Assembly (NCBI RefSeq): GCF_018320785.1
Contig: NC_054885.1
Location: 9,126,921 to 9,190,920 of the forward strand
Direction of reading: 5' to 3'
DNA: 64,000 nt
DNA from: Cheilinus undulatus
Taxonomy: Eukaryota; Chordata; Actinopteri; Labriformes; Labridae
Part shown: positions 11,501-22,770 of the stretch, one piece after another
Numbering within the stretch: the first letter of the stretch is position 1
Layout: each line of letters opens with the position of its first letter
Made by a program: the position numbers and the translations under genes
Notes under the pieces: generated by a model
Database searches by the model: none
The model's input: the letters and a program-made list of their open reading frames with translations, nothing else
Told to the model about the DNA's origin: nothing

Positions 11501-14500
11501 CTTACAGTGAATTTATTTTACACATAAACTCCCAAATAAGTCCACCAAAGCTTTTTGAAGTCATCACTTCATGTTAAAGCCAAAATCAGACATCAGCAGC
11601 AGAGTAATCGCGAACCATGTGACTAATGCTTCACGCTCGCCACACAACCTTTTGTCCTACAGTCCATTTTGTGAAGGGAAATTGCTGTATTTATGACGCT
11701 ACACAACAAATGTCAAAACATAATGTGATGGTTTTAAAGGCCACACTTTTCTTTGTTTGTATTTTCTGGGGTACCATCCAGGGTTAAACCTGGCAAGTCA
11801 TTTTAGGTTGTAAAGTCACCACTTCACTTTCAAGAACCAACACAAAGTTTAAGATTCAACAACCTGATCTTTAAAGAAATGCAAGTAGACAGCAACTTTC
11901 TAAATTGACAACACACTTTGAATTAAATTAAAAATAATGGCAATGTGTCTGCAGCTCTCCGCACCCAGCTGGGTCAACCCCCAAGACTCCAGAGGACAGC
12001 ACCAAGAACCTAAACAATACCGGCTTAGGATCGAACATAAATCAGGTTTACCTGCTTTGAAACTGAAGGGAATAGGCTGTTAAAGTTGCGGTGGATATCA
12101 AACTTTTCTGTTTTACAGTTAAACTAGCTTTTTTAAATTTGATTTTTACCGCCTAACTTAATAAGGCATAATCAAAAAGCACACCATTTATCTACTTTAA
12201 TTAAGCGCCAAAGTTTCTGTTAGCATTTTGCATTAACATCTGTTCTGGGCATCCAGGCGGTAAGTTGACCAGATTTTAATATGCAAGTCCACACTCTGCA
12301 TGATCAGCACATCTTCAGTGACAACCTGCATTAGTGCTCAAGAAATACAGCCCATACATCATTTCCATGGTTCACAGGCTTACCATAGCTTGGTATCTCT
12401 GCATGCTGTGTACAGTGAAAAGGCTTCCAATACGAATAAATGGGGGCCATTAGCCTCAAACCAAGAAGCTAGCAACACCCTATCTCCTCTTCTTGTCATA
12501 AACATACTCTTAAAGGAAACTGTGATAAAACATTTTGTAAATAACTGGTTCGGTTGAAATAAACACCCAAAACACAGAGAAGCTATGAGTGATGCACAAG
12601 CAATGATGTGTGGTATGAATGATAGAAGCCAGCTCTGATTTGAGAGTTGATTTTCTTTTTTTACACCAATTCTTGTTGTTTCACATAAAAAGGCCAAAAT
12701 AGTATCAAATGAATAGCTGTTTAGTAGCCAAATGATCAGCTGGTATCACTAAGCAGTTCTCTAAAAAGAGCCACGATTCCCACCTCCACAAGCAAGGCTG
12801 GATAAAAACAAACCACACTTTCTGCTCACTGTTAGACCATCTATGATTTGGCAGTTGATGGAGCAGCCCTTAATGCATGCCACTGTTGTAGCATCAACCC
12901 TACCAAACCAGTCTAGGTGAGGGCAACCCAAACCACCCCCCTCTGCAGTCAGAGGCTTTAGATAACAAACTGCCTTCAGTAAGTGTGTCCACAACTAGCA
13001 TTAAGGCCTGCTCCTGTACCCAAATTTTGAAGCTAATACATGTTAATGCAAACAGTGCAGGAAGCACACACACAACTCCCATAAACTCACATTCAAACAC
13101 TGCATACATTTCTGATGCTTACCTCTGAATGGGAACCGTTTTCCTCTGGATCTGCACTGTCATAGTCAGATAGTACAGCTGAATGAAGCAGGACAGAAAG
13201 ATAAGTTTATTTACATGAAAATATAAAAGAAACAAAGTAAACAGTAAACACAAATGTTTCAGAATCTTAAGGGAACTGACACTGTAGGTAAGATGCAGTT
13301 TGTTCAATGCCCCTGACTCCTGCAGAAACCTTTTTAACTGTCTTCAAACCTAGCTATTCCTTGTGTCAGCTATTTCTAGGTATCAGATTGTACATTGAGT
13401 GCTGGATCTCTGTATGAAATGATGAATGCCTTACCTTCTCCGACTCCATCTTCACTCTCCTGCAGAGAAAAGAAACACTTATCAGCATCACCAGCATATG
13501 TCTTTTTGTTTTGTATTTGGAAAGCACAATATTGGATTTTTGACCAATCCAACATGCCAATATTTACACATTTATTTTAGTCAATATCAATACTAATATA
13601 TAATATAGGGACACACAATATTATCAACATATCAGTGTTGGTAGATATTAGCTTAAAAGGTTAGATATCAGCAGATATGAATATTTCTGTAGATGTTTAT
13701 AGCTAATACATATGGTTTCCTGCTCCTCCCTCAGCTCTGCTTGAATCAGCCTCTTTGCACAGGAGACATTTGATGTTTTTTTAAACAATAAAATGAGTCA
13801 GGAATCATCCGCATGTTGGATAGAGAAAATCCAATACTGAGCATCCAACTGATAGACTAATGCATTGGTAGAACATCGGCATCAGCCATGGTGGCCTTAT
13901 GAACCCTCATCAGCCCAACGGCAAAAAATGAGAAATGCACCAATGACAGATGCCGATGTTTTTTCATACAAGACAAATCTGAAATGCATGCTGTTCAAAG
14001 AGATAATGCTAAAATATGATAAAAGCAATGATAGACAGTGGTCCGACAAGTTTTTTCTGTGCACACCCTCCAGCTCACTGTCCATATCAGCAAAGTAAGC
14101 AGCGTTCAGCATCTCTGATGTGGTTCAAATTAGCCTAAAAATAGTGGGACATTGAACATTCTCCTGTTGTCTACTCAGGCTAGCAGGCTGTACAGATGCA
14201 GTTGGGTATGAGGCCATAAAGACTGCAGCAGTGCATGTTGACCTGGTGGAAGAGTGCATTTACAACATGATGCAAACCTCTTAGAACAAAAACACACACT
14301 CGCCACAAATGCCACGGACGACGGTCTCCAACTTTAATTGCAGGTTCAGGACTTTATCACGCTTCTCTCTCCATCTGAACAGCTGATGAGAGTAGTCAGT
14401 GCAGCAGATTTACCTGCAGCTGACCTGATCCCCTCAGTAAGAACGCTGTAACGTCTTTACGCACGGACGTAGACTCTGATAGGTGTAAAAACTACACAAA

Positions 14501-16861
14501 ACAAGGGCTGGGCAATTAATCGCAAATTAGATTGAATCGCAACATGGCCTGTTGCAATTTTCAAGTTGCAAAAATTGCAATATTTCTCCAACTCAAAATG
14601 TGACAAAATACCACTTTAATAAATCAATTTTTTTGCAGCAGTAGTGATTTTATGCACATTATGCAAACATTTAAGTGACAACATTTTTATAAATGTTTAA
14701 AACCCTCCCTTTTTTGTTTTATGTATGCTTTTCTTAATCAAGATGAGTGATATAAAAATAAGAATACCCTTAAACAAAGCAAATTACATCACATTTGCAT
14801 TAAAGAACATACGGTGTATGTTTCGTGGTGGTGGTAAAGGAGAATCAGATTTTGCTGTAAAAGCCATAACAAGCTCAGTAGCTTCTGCAGCACGAACACA
14901 ACACTGTAATCCACCACTGTTGTTTTGGCTGGACCCGTGCAGGCTTCCAAAGAGAGCTACACTATGTGTGACGTAACCGTTTCAAGAAAGATGCAGTGAG
15001 CCATCCGAACAGAGACAAATTTGTGCTCTCTGGGACCCGTTTTCAAAAAGCATCATTTACAGTCACCCAAAACGCTGTTTCGGTGTGGATGAAACGCAGA
15101 TACGACAAAAAAACTTTTGCATATACTCCTGAATTTGTCTCCGTGTGGACAGGGCCTCAAGCTTGTTGCACAGAAGCAATTAATCTGTATTCAGATTCAT
15201 GCTTCTATGGAAATAATTTCATTATTTTCAGTACACATGGTCTTATTTATGAAATTATTTATTGATTGAATCTGTCAAAAAATACACAGGATCAGCCCAA
15301 GAATAATCGCATATTAAATTGCAATATCTAGGGGAAAAAATTGATTATTTTTGCAAATCGTTCTGCTAAACAGAACTACAAAAACAAACAAACAAACAAA
15401 CAAAAAACATCTTGATCACGTCAATATCTGCCAAATTGTTGTTTGAAACATTGCCATTGACCCTGATTTTCACAATCGGCGCATCACTAATGAACCCCTA
15501 ATTTAAATGTAGTGCTTCAGTCTTTAAAATACACTTTAAGGTTTAAAGATAGATATAAAAACACATATTATGCTCTAGGACTTCAGATGTACACAGAAAA
15601 AGGCTTAACCTGACATTGTTCTGTTGGTCCTGCCTATAATCTAACTAAATATGGCCAAAATTAAAGCCAGTATAGGCTGATATTACAGCCAATATTTTAG
15701 ATCAAAATCAATCATCATCAATTCGTTTGCTTCATTAATATCCAATTAAAGTTGACAACTGTGGTATTTTGATGGGTTACTTCAGAATGGACTCAGGTCG
15801 GCTCTTGTTCTGCAGAGGGTACATTAACATACTGTAATCCTAATACAGGCTTTTACAGAAATTCAACCAGATTTGCCCTTGAATTTTAGGGCACATCACC
15901 TTCCAACAAAATGCAACCCATAACAGAGAGGCGCAGAGAGCTGTTGACCATTTCATGGAGAAATGTCCGGCCATGTACTGGTCAACTACCCGCAGCTCTA
16001 TCGTGTATTGGACGTGGCAGACTCACAGCGGTAGCGTTAGCTTGGCCTAGCTAGACTGAAAAATAATTTCCAACGCAACTTTTCAACAGTAAACACACCA
16101 CGACAAACACTGGCCCCGCAGCTAGCTGACCCGTGATTTAATTGCGAAACAAGAATTTCTTCCTTTGGTTTAAAACACTCAAGCGAGACAAAGTAGGCGA
16201 GGGAACACCCGAGGCGGTGTTATGGTCAATTTTGTTACCCTGTTAATGCGTTCCACTGGCGCCTTTTCGTCCCACTTTCACAACACATGAATAACATGGG
16301 GGATGGACGTATACAGTCGCTGCCAAATACTCTTAGGGCACATCTTCACTTATAGAAAGAGTGATGTCTTTTAATCCCATGTAAAGCCGAACTGGAGACG
16401 ATTAAAAGCAAAGGGCTAACTAAGGTTCGTCAACCGTCCAAGTGCTAACTTGGCGGACAGTTCACCTGACGCTAACGGCTTACACTGTCGAAAAGTAAAG
16501 CTGTTTATGGTGATCATTCGCAACAATTAACCAACGAATGCATTTCAAAGAGTGAGGACTCGACCCAAGAGAGGGAAAAAAGTTTCAAAATGAAGCACAA
16601 TCTGTCACCGCTCCCGGCCAGGAAACGTTGCCGTCAGCTCGGTGAGCTAGCAGACGTCCTGGGTTAGCTACTCACACACTCGGACTCCACGTCGCTCTTC
16701 GCCTCCACCCGAGTCGCTGTCGGCTCCGGTGGTTCGGGGTCCCTCCCCCGGCTCTTGCTAGCCGGCGACCCCGACCTCCCGCTGTCCGAACCCGAACCGG
16801 ACTCGTCGTCGTCCTCGCTGTCCTGGGACGCGCGCCTCCTCCGTCGCCGCCGGTCCGCCAT
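2423..16861 (-). CDS. casc3: CASC3 (MLN51/Barentsz), exon junction complex subunit, 11 coding exons
   Basis: The product is the EJC core subunit that clamps eIF4A3 on spliced mRNA and links it to localisation, translation and NMD. Coding exons (minus strand) are 16861-16676, 13459-13435, 13178-13123, 11470-11240, 10861-10713, 9339-9166, 9021-8099, 3971-3798, 3038-2940, 2859-2690 and 2569-2423. All have AG/GT borders and their phases join into 2334 nt, giving 777 residues (human about 703). The N-terminus MADRRRRRRRASQDSEDDDE is typical of CASC3. The SELOR eIF4A3-binding region lies around residues 150-275, with conserved KNPAYIPRKGLFFEHD and KLWKDEGRWEHDKFRE. The C-terminal third is Pro/Gln/Tyr-rich (QGPIYAHGD, PPQGMLVQP, PSPPRR), as in vertebrate orthologues. 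Exon 7 is longer and more Ser/Gly-rich than I recall for mammals. The start is the first ATG before the conserved MADRRR block. Identity is secure; exact borders are inferred from motifs, not transcripts. Confidence 0.95.
2690..2859 (-). CDS. casc3: casc3 coding exon 10
   Basis: Encodes LHPHQSGGPIANPALYGGPP, then a PGQPPQQLLPPPFYPPPG stretch ending YPSPQ. The donor is GTATGT directly after the CAA codon. A different reading frame is also open across part of this exon but does not match the family. Confidence 0.9.
2940..3038 (-). CDS. casc3: casc3 coding exon 9
   Basis: Encodes SYQGPIYAHGDGPAPIPPQG followed by MLVQPEMHLPHPG, the most conserved part of the C-terminal half. Acceptor TCTCTCAG, donor GTCAGT. 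Confidence 0.92.
3039..3797 (-). other. casc3: casc3 intron, no further feature seen
   Basis: This is ordinary AT-rich intron between coding exons 8 and 9. I see no RNA gene, exon-like segment or clear repeat in it. Confidence 0.6.
3798..3971 (-). CDS. casc3: casc3 coding exon 8
   Basis: Encodes LPNPMHLPGGPPQFSSMEEM followed by GVSSNRAKRYSSQRQRAVPEP and ending EGHYYEP. Strong match to the RAKRYSSQRQRPVPEP block of mammalian CASC3. Acceptor TTTACAG, donor GTAAGA. Confidence 0.92.
3972..8098 (-). other. casc3: casc3 intron between exons 7 and 8
   Basis: A 4.1 kb AT-rich intron. A poly-A run lies at about 5619-5639. Open frames at 6461-6661 and 7165-7408 have no recognisable family features and no splice logic. 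I see no further gene. Confidence 0.6.
8099..9021 (-). CDS. casc3: casc3 coding exon 7, large Ser/Gly/Pro-rich exon
   Basis: A 923-nt exon of low complexity (poly-Gly, Ser, Pro, Gln) that contains the conserved RPVERKSYSLARRTRSR block and the LDQDVARLSLAGQSW block. It ends MRG at a GTGAGT donor. Probably intrinsically disordered. Confidence 0.92.
9166..9339 (-). CDS. casc3: casc3 coding exon 6, second half of SELOR core
   Basis: It encodes PKGRNRKLWKDEGRWEHDKF followed by REEEQAPKSREELIAIYGYD. This is the Trp-containing eIF4A3-binding segment and the most conserved part of the family. Acceptor ATTTCAG, donor GTGAGC. Confidence 0.95.
9340..10712 (-). other. casc3: casc3 intron between exons 5 and 6
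   Basis: A 1.4 kb intron, AT-rich, with no exon-like segment, RNA gene or repeat structure that I can support. Confidence 0.6.
10713..10861 (-). CDS. casc3: casc3 coding exon 5, first half of SELOR core
   Basis: It encodes LDDDEDRKNPAYIPRKGLFF followed by EHDVRGHAQEEE. This carries the conserved Phe that in the known EJC structures stacks near RNA, and part of the eIF4A3 interface. Acceptor CACTCAG, donor GTACAC. Confidence 0.93.
11240..11470 (-). CDS. casc3: casc3 coding exon 4 (residues 90-166), acidic region
   Basis: 77 codons, phase 0 at both ends, very rich in Glu, Ala and Pro, ending GERQSGDGQ as in vertebrate CASC3 just before the SELOR core. It has a CTCTCAG acceptor and a GTGAGA donor. 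Confidence 0.92.
11471..13122 (-). other. casc3: casc3 intron between exons 3 and 4
   Basis: A 1.65 kb intron without a recognisable feature. Short open frames on both strands around 12300-13100 look random. Confidence 0.55.
13123..13178 (-). CDS. casc3: casc3 coding exon 3, 56-nt exon
   Basis: It completes the split codon and reads AVLSDYDSADPEENGSHSE, matching the AVLSDYESAEDSE block of mammalian CASC3. It has a TTCAG acceptor and a GTAAGC donor. Exons 2 and 3 together are 81 nt, so skipping both would keep the frame. Confidence 0.88.
13435..13459 (-). CDS. casc3: casc3 coding exon 2, 25-nt microexon
   Basis: The microexon reads ESEDGVGE plus one base, flanked by a CTGCAG acceptor and a GTAAGG donor. 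It matches the ESEDGIEGD block of the mammalian protein. It is too short to find by ORF length alone. Confidence 0.85.
13460..16675 (-). other. casc3: casc3 first intron with repeat relics
   Basis: A 3.2 kb intron. Around 13600-13690 and 15420-15720 there are GATATTGGC-type relics like those inside the element at 1227-1634. At 14505-15360 sequences rich in AATCGCAA/TTGCAAT are typical of a dispersed fish repeat. An (AAAC)n run lies at about 15380-15403. The first 400 bp next to exon 1 is less AT-rich. Confidence 0.5.
16676..16861 (-). CDS. casc3: casc3 coding exon 1 (residues 1-62)
   Basis: It encodes the Arg-rich start, an acidic Ser/Asp/Glu stretch and ...DVESEC, and ends in phase 0 at a GTGAGT donor. 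The sequence is GC- and CpG-rich compared with the flanking AT-rich DNA, as expected for a housekeeping first exon. Confidence 0.9.
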
Positions 16862-17000
16862 CTTAGGTCTCGAATGGTTGGAGCCGGAACAAGGCAAGGA
16901 ATTGTGGGTGAGAGAGTCCTTCTTCACTGATTTATTCAATGTACATTATGCTCCTTACTGCCACCTTGTGGCGAACATGTCATTCAACATCTTGCTGGGT
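16862..17000 (-). promoter_or_regulatory. casc3: putative casc3 5' UTR / core promoter region
   Basis: The region just upstream of the ATG on the minus strand and the CpG-rich exon 1 are where a TATA-less housekeeping promoter would sit. I see no TATA box here and cannot place the transcription start. Confidence 0.3.
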
Positions 17001-17149
17001 ATTGTTGATAACCAAAGCTACACATTTTCATTATTAGTTTCATTTATTTCTTTAAATTATACATCACGTTTTATATACAGCTACAGGTAAAGTACTACAA
17101 CGTTCTCAGCCACATAAAGAGGTGATAGTGTCATAGAGCAAAGAAAGAG

Positions 17150-17760
17150 ACCTCTGAAATTACAATTAAATAAAAAAATGGGTAGAATCTTTAGCCCCCC
17201 AGTGGCTCCAGTGTCAAGCAAATTCCAAAATAGTCAGATCACTGTCTAAAATGTAAATAAGAACTGAACCCAATTATTTACAAATCACTTAAACACAAAT
17301 TTCATTCACAATAGAGCATAAACATCATGTTGCAACTGAGACATTTCACCATTTAATGAAAAATAATAGCTCATTTAAATTTTGATGGCAGCAATACATC
17401 TAAAAAAAGCAGAGACGGGGCCATGGTTATGACTGTGTAGTATCCCCTTTACTTCTAACAACAATGTGTAAACATCTGGGCCATGAGGGGAACAGTTGCT
17501 GGAGCTGTGGGAGAGGAATATTGTCCTGTTCTTTTCTGTTGTAGGAATCATAGCAGCTCAATATTCCTGTGTCTGCTTTGCTGGAGTTTCCCTTTAATGA
17601 TGTGCCAAATGTTTTCTATTGGTGAAAGATCTGGACCGCAGGAAGGCCAGTTCAGCATCCGGACTCTTCTCCCATGAAGCCATGCTGTTGTGATGGATGG
17701 GGCATGTGGTTTAGCATTGTACTGCTTAATATGCAAGGCCTTCCCTGTAATAGACTGTCT
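17150..17760 (-). mobile_element. Tc1/mariner-type transposon relic (ISRm11-like)
   Basis: The minus strand at 17736-17548 encodes a transposase C-terminal block with GPDLSPIENIWHIIKGKL, containing the DDE-family final catalytic Glu region. Nearby sequence GATGGCAGCAATACATCTAA (17383 onward) resembles the terminal repeat of the fish element with GGCAGCAACACATCTC ends. 5' parts and catalytic Asp blocks are missing. Confidence 0.75.
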
Positions 17761-18482
17761 TGAGGCAGCGTGCCAACTTTTTCGGAATTGAGGTTAGAGT
17801 TAGAAGGATCACTGAATGTTTAAACAATGACTTACTGGATTTTTTTGTGGTAAAATGGCATGTTATAGTTAGAAATTTGTCATCTGTGATAGAAGATCTG
17901 ATATCGTACCAGAGTGAGCATACAATTGTGTTTTTTTGTAAGTTACACCTGGCAGAGGCAGAGAAGTGCATTTCCTCTTATAGCCACCAGAGTGCAGCAT
18001 TTACCCGCCATCTAAATGCAGCTTCATCTAACTGCTGCCTTGACCTGCAGATTAGTCATTCCCTCACATGAGAAAACACCCGGAAATGATCAAGTTTTTC
18101 AAGAAGAAGAGAAAGCAGGATGGTTTCCTACTGCATGTTTCCTTTATGTTTGAAACCGTTTTAATAGTAAACCTCATTATCAGTCTTTTTTGTCATTAAG
18201 TCTTTATCTTTCATCGGAGGCCTTTGGGCCCACTGACTGTGACTTGTGTGCAGACTTTCATTTGATTATTTAAACGTAACTCTACTAATTTAGAGCCAAA
18301 TTCACAAATATCTATGCAAAACTAGTCCGCTCATTCACTCACTGACAAACTTAGACTTGCACTGGTTATTTCCGTCAGTATCTGAACGGTCTTTATTGTG
18401 GTTGAAATGCCAGAATCAGTTGAACCCCCTGATACCACACACCCACCCAAACACAGAAAACTCAGCAGAATAATTCTCTGAT

Positions 18483-18554
18483 TAACTCAGAGAATGGGTC
18501 CCTGACTAACTCAGAGAATGGGCCCCTGACTAACTCAGAGAATGGGCCCCTGAC
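18483..18554 (+). repeat. 24-bp tandem repeat, 3 copies
   Basis: Three head-to-tail copies of TAACTCAGAGAATGGGCCCC plus TGAC, nearly identical (one T for C change in copy 1). They sit at the left edge of the inverted-repeat element spanning 18.5-21.7 kb. Confidence 0.85.
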
Positions 18555-18589
18555 TAACTTTTATGCCATTATGACACTTTTGACACAAT

Positions 18590-19375
18590 TTTTTGCCAGT
18601 TTTAGCTCATTTTTGCAGCATCATTTCACGATTTCACCAATGTAGCCACCTTTTCTTCCTTTCTGCCCATTTTTGCAACTTAAAGCCCATTATGCATTTG
18701 TTCTTGCTACTTCTTTTTGCCCATATTTACAATGTTTTTGTCACTTTTCCCCATTTCTGCTACACATTTTTGAATTCTTTTTGTCTATTTTAGCCACCTT
18801 TTGTCCTTTAATGCCCATTTTTGCCAATATTTGCTGCTCTTCACCCATTTTTATGCCACTTTATGGCCATTACTACCAATTTACTAACACTTTTATCCAA
18901 TTGTTGCCCTTTTGCATTGTTTTTTTGGCCACTTCTTGCTAATATTTACATTTTTTTTTTTGCCACCTTAGCCCATTTATGCACGTTTTTTTTTTTTGCC
19001 ACTTTCACCCATTTTTTGCCCATTTTTACAACTTTTTTTTTTTTTTTTTTACCAATTTTAGCCATATTTTGTCATTTTTGCCCATTTTTGTTGCCTTTTG
19101 CTATTTTTTCCAACTTTATGCCCATTTTGCAAAAATATGCAACTTACTGCCACTTTCACCCATTTTTTCCCCCAACTTTTTGCCCCTCTTGACACTTTTG
19201 TGCTAACTTCTGCACCTTTGGCATTTTTTGTATCTTCCTTTTGTCACCTCGCCCCATTTTTGCTACTTTTCACCCTTTTTTAAAACCTTTTTTGCCACTT
19301 TAGCTCTTTTGTTTTTACCACTTTTACCCATTTTTGTCTCTCTTTTACCATTCTTCTTTTTTTCTGAAAAAAGTT
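18590..19375 (+). repeat. pyrimidine-rich degenerate minisatellite (TTTTTGCCACTTT...)
   Basis: About 20-40 bp irregular repetition of TTTTTGCCACTTTTACCCAT-like words. It produces many long but meaningless frames rich in Phe, Cys, His and Pro. It is the first of the window-wide family and lies in the opposite orientation to the array at 20.5-21.6 kb. Confidence 0.85.
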
Positions 19376-19499
19376 GTCTCAATTTCTTCTTTAGGTCTTT
19401 ATGCATCCTGACATTAGTGTATATTATGGCCTAGCTATAAAGTCAGACATTACTTTCAGTTCAATGTTCCCATCCAGGTTGTTTACATCACTAATGAAA

Positions 19500-20370
19500 A
19501 TGCAGTTTCGAAAAGGATTGATTCATAGCACATAAATAAGTAAAATTCATTTTTATTGCCCTGATGAGAGTGGTCTCTATTAAGGTTAAAAATGAGATAT
19601 TTTTTTATCACAATATAACTTTATAATGGACCATGATTTTCCTGACCTTCATGGCCCCCGTTTGGCTCCAGAATGCTCTCCCCTTTATCCCCTGATGGGC
19701 GGCCTTGCCAACAATAAACCGGAGCTTTCAGCGGTCACACATCAGTCATTAATGAGAAGGACATACCTGAGGATTTCTCTCTGTGTCTGCTGAGCATGTG
19801 ACTGTCAGTTAGACCATGTGTGACAATACTATCCCTTATTAAGAATCTACAATAAGACATTTTTGTGTTCTAAATAGTGAGTCATTTTAAAGGTTTCGAG
19901 CAAAATGTTGGAATCAAAGTACCCGTTGTTCACCAAATCTAATCAGAAAGAAGAAACACACTGGCTCTGACCACAGAGTAAAAACTGAGAATTCCTCTCC
20001 TCTAATATGGCAGCACATGCTCGACGTTTGGAGCAACATCCAAACACATTTATCTTAATGCTGAGCATGTGCTGTTGAGTCAGCGGAGGGGTTGACAGAA
20101 AACAGCTGGTCCTTTACGGAGCGTGATCCTCAGAAGCTCCAGAGCAGAGTTCCCTCTTCACTACACCTAACTGCCCAATCCTTCCTGTGCATTACATCCA
20201 TGACAGTGTAACCATAGTGATATAATCAAGGCTGCCAATAAGCTGTGATAAGCATTTTCTAACTGGAATTAAAAGCTCTTTTGGATTGATAAATGACTAT
20301 TGCTGTTGTACAATATAGACTTTTTCATAATGTTAACCCCTTTCTTTAACACAGAATTACCTTTTTATGA
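19500..20370. other. spacer between inverted arms, nothing recognised
   Basis: Ordinary mixed-composition DNA between the two inverted arms. No open frame, RNA gene or repeat I can support. Confidence 0.5.
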
Positions 20371-20449
20371 GTAATGTAGGAATGTTGATGGGCACACTGA
20401 ACTGAAGATAACGAAAGTAATGTCAGACTTCATAGCTAAGCCATGATGT

Positions 20450-21660
20450 GCAAAAATGTTGGGATGCCAAGAACATAAAGTAGAAGAAACTGAGAAAACT
20501 GTAATGGAAAAGCACTGATTCACAGTTACATAAGATAGACAAAAAAGGGGTCATAAGTGGAAAAATTTGCACCAAAAATAGACAGAAAAAGGCAGGAAAA
20601 GTTACAAAAATGGGCAAAAAGAAAGAAACAATGTTAGAACTGGCACAAAAAGGCAATAACAACAAAAGCATTAAGTGTTAAAAGTGGCAACATAAGGCAA
20701 AAACAACAGAAATAGGTTAAACGGGCACAAAGAAGTTGCAAAGGGGGACATTGTCAAAATGGTAAAAGCTGTGTAAACAGGGCAGTAACTGCAAAAATGA
20801 GTTCAAAGTGGCAAAAACGGAAAACCTGTTGCTAAAAATTGGCAAAAAAGAACAAAATTGTGAATTTTGGTTAATTTTTTAATCTTAGTCTTAGTTTTAG
20901 TCTTTTAATGAAATGCATTTTAGTTTTAATCACATTTTAGTCATTTCTATACCTTTTAGTTTTAGTCCATAAAAAGTCCTCTCATATAGTCTTTACTTTT
21001 AGTCCAAGCATTTATCTCTAGCCTAAATCTGGTACCAAATATTGGGAGTGTGTTCTCTGCACTCTGCTAAACCTGGGGTCCCTGCTTTCTACAGCTGAGA
21101 GGCAGAAGAGCTACAGATGCATTGTTTTTGACAGATTTACCCACAGTGAAGAAATGTCACAAATTTTGAATGCCTGACGAAAACTACATTATATTTTAGT
21201 CTAGTTTTAGTCATCCTGACGAAAACTTAACTTATTTTTTGTCAGTTTTAGTCATCATAGATCTATTTTTGTTTGTCTATTTTTTTGTCATAGAAAAAAA
21301 GGCTGTCGACGAACAAATTAACACTGGATCAAAAGCTGCAAAATGGTAAAAAGGTGGCAAAGAAGGGCAAAAAACAGCATTTATTGGTTAGAAAATGATT
21401 AAAAAAAAAGAGTGGCAAATGCCAGCAAAAAGTGGTTAAAAAGTGTCAAATGTGGGCCAGAAAGTGGCAGTGGCAAGAAAGAAACAGCAGATATTGGTTC
21501 AAAGTGGACTAAAGAAGTGGCAAAATTAGGCAGCAAGTGGTGATAAAGTGGCAAAAAATGTTCAAAAAGTTACATTAAAGTGGCAAAGAGGAGCAAAAAT
21601 GTGTTAAAAGTGACACAATAGGGTAAAATGGCAAAATGGCAAAAATGAAAGAGTGAATAA
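20450..21660 (-). repeat. same minisatellite, opposite orientation
   Basis: Purine-rich words such as GGCAAAAAGTGG and GGGCAAAAAG run from about 20540 to 21655, interrupted at about 20870-21330. They are the complement of the array at 18590-19375 and form the right arm of an inverted repeat. Confidence 0.8.
20870..21335. mobile_element. TTTTAGT-rich dispersed element, copy 1
   Basis: Rich in TTTTAGTTTTAGTC and ending GAACAAATTAACACT. The same composition and the same AAATTAACACT end recur at about 26310-26715. It interrupts the minisatellite, so it is probably a non-autonomous transposon. Termini are not resolved. Confidence 0.5.
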
Positions 21661-21719
21661 TTCACCAGTAGACAGAACTGAAGGGCCCGTTCTCTGTGGT
21701 TTCAGGGGCCTAGCCAATG

Positions 21720-22500
21720 CTGTGTTCAGCTCTGATCACACTGTGGTCTTACTTTTCATGAAGGTGTCATAATGAGCATGACTTTAGAGAGAGGAGAGTT
21801 TTCAGCAGAAATCCAGCTTTAAGCTCCCAGAGGCTTTTGAGAATGAAACTAAACAGTGTTTGTTATTACTGCTGATTGTGTAATGTGTCAACATTTACAG
21901 CTGAATGAAGAATAATGAAAGCATAGTCACTGTGTGAAGTGTCTTGACATTGCTGTTAATGATCTGAAGTCTTATGAATAAGAGATGATTAAAAATGCTC
22001 ACAGTTAGGAGCAGCACACAGACATGAGGCAGTGTCATTTATCTGAGGGTTTTAATGATAAAAGACAATCAGAAATCTGACACTGAGAATACAGCAGAAA
22101 CCATGAAGACACTACACCCTCTTTGATCCAGAGAACATGATTTTAACAGGAAACACCTGATATTCATACAACAGCAGGAATTAAATCTACATTCTTAAAA
22201 AACCTGAAGATTCCCCAAACTTATCAAACTAAACACATGAAATATCACCTGTAACACAATGTATGTGACAAAGAGATGTAATGAAAGTAAAAAGATCAAA
22301 TCCACCTGGAAGAACAACCTGGAATACTATATACAGAGTTTTCCTTGATCCTAGCTTTTATAAAGAAAGTCATCATGAATGTTATACTCAGCCCTTTTCT
22401 GTGTGCTCTTCTTTGTCAGGTAAAAACAAGAATACAGAGATAAAATGCTCCCTAGGTTTAGTTCACCTCCCTTGATAAACATGTTTGACCTCTAAACACA
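21720..22500. other. intergenic stretch, nothing recognised
   Basis: AT-rich unique-looking sequence between repeat elements, with no exon-like features. Confidence 0.45.
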
Positions 22501-22564
22501 TGGAAAAGTATTCACCCTCTTCCTGATGAAACAGCCATTTCTAAGGCTTTGGACTCCAGTGGAC

Positions 22565-22770
22565 CTCTGTGATCAAGCAGATATTTTGAGCATTAAAACC
22601 CAGTAACAGCTTGACAAACTTTTCAGCCACAAAGTAGAAACTATTAGCCAGGGCCTAGAACCAATGCTACTAATCCAACACACATACACTGACATCATCA
22701 ATAAATCACAGCTGGGGAGGGCCAATCCTTTGTGTTTGTCAGGGGCCCAGACAACTCTGTGGGTCGACTT
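22565..22770 (+). mobile_element. end module of the minisatellite-bearing element
   Basis: A block containing CCAACACACATACACTGACA and TCAATAAATCACAGCTGGGG is nearly the same as 45805-45960 and 61815-61970. It is therefore a conserved end of the same repeat family, here without the minisatellite body. Tc1-like words (AAGTATTCACCCTCTTCCTG) flank it on the left. Confidence 0.65.

Noticed and set aside
18593..19434. Cluster of overlapping plus-strand frames rich in Phe, Cys, His and Pro
   Set aside because: Produced by TTTTTGCCACTTT minisatellite, with no splice logic or family motif. The same applies to 34258-35110, 40978-41507, 45167-45816, 50493-51544 and 54859-55083.
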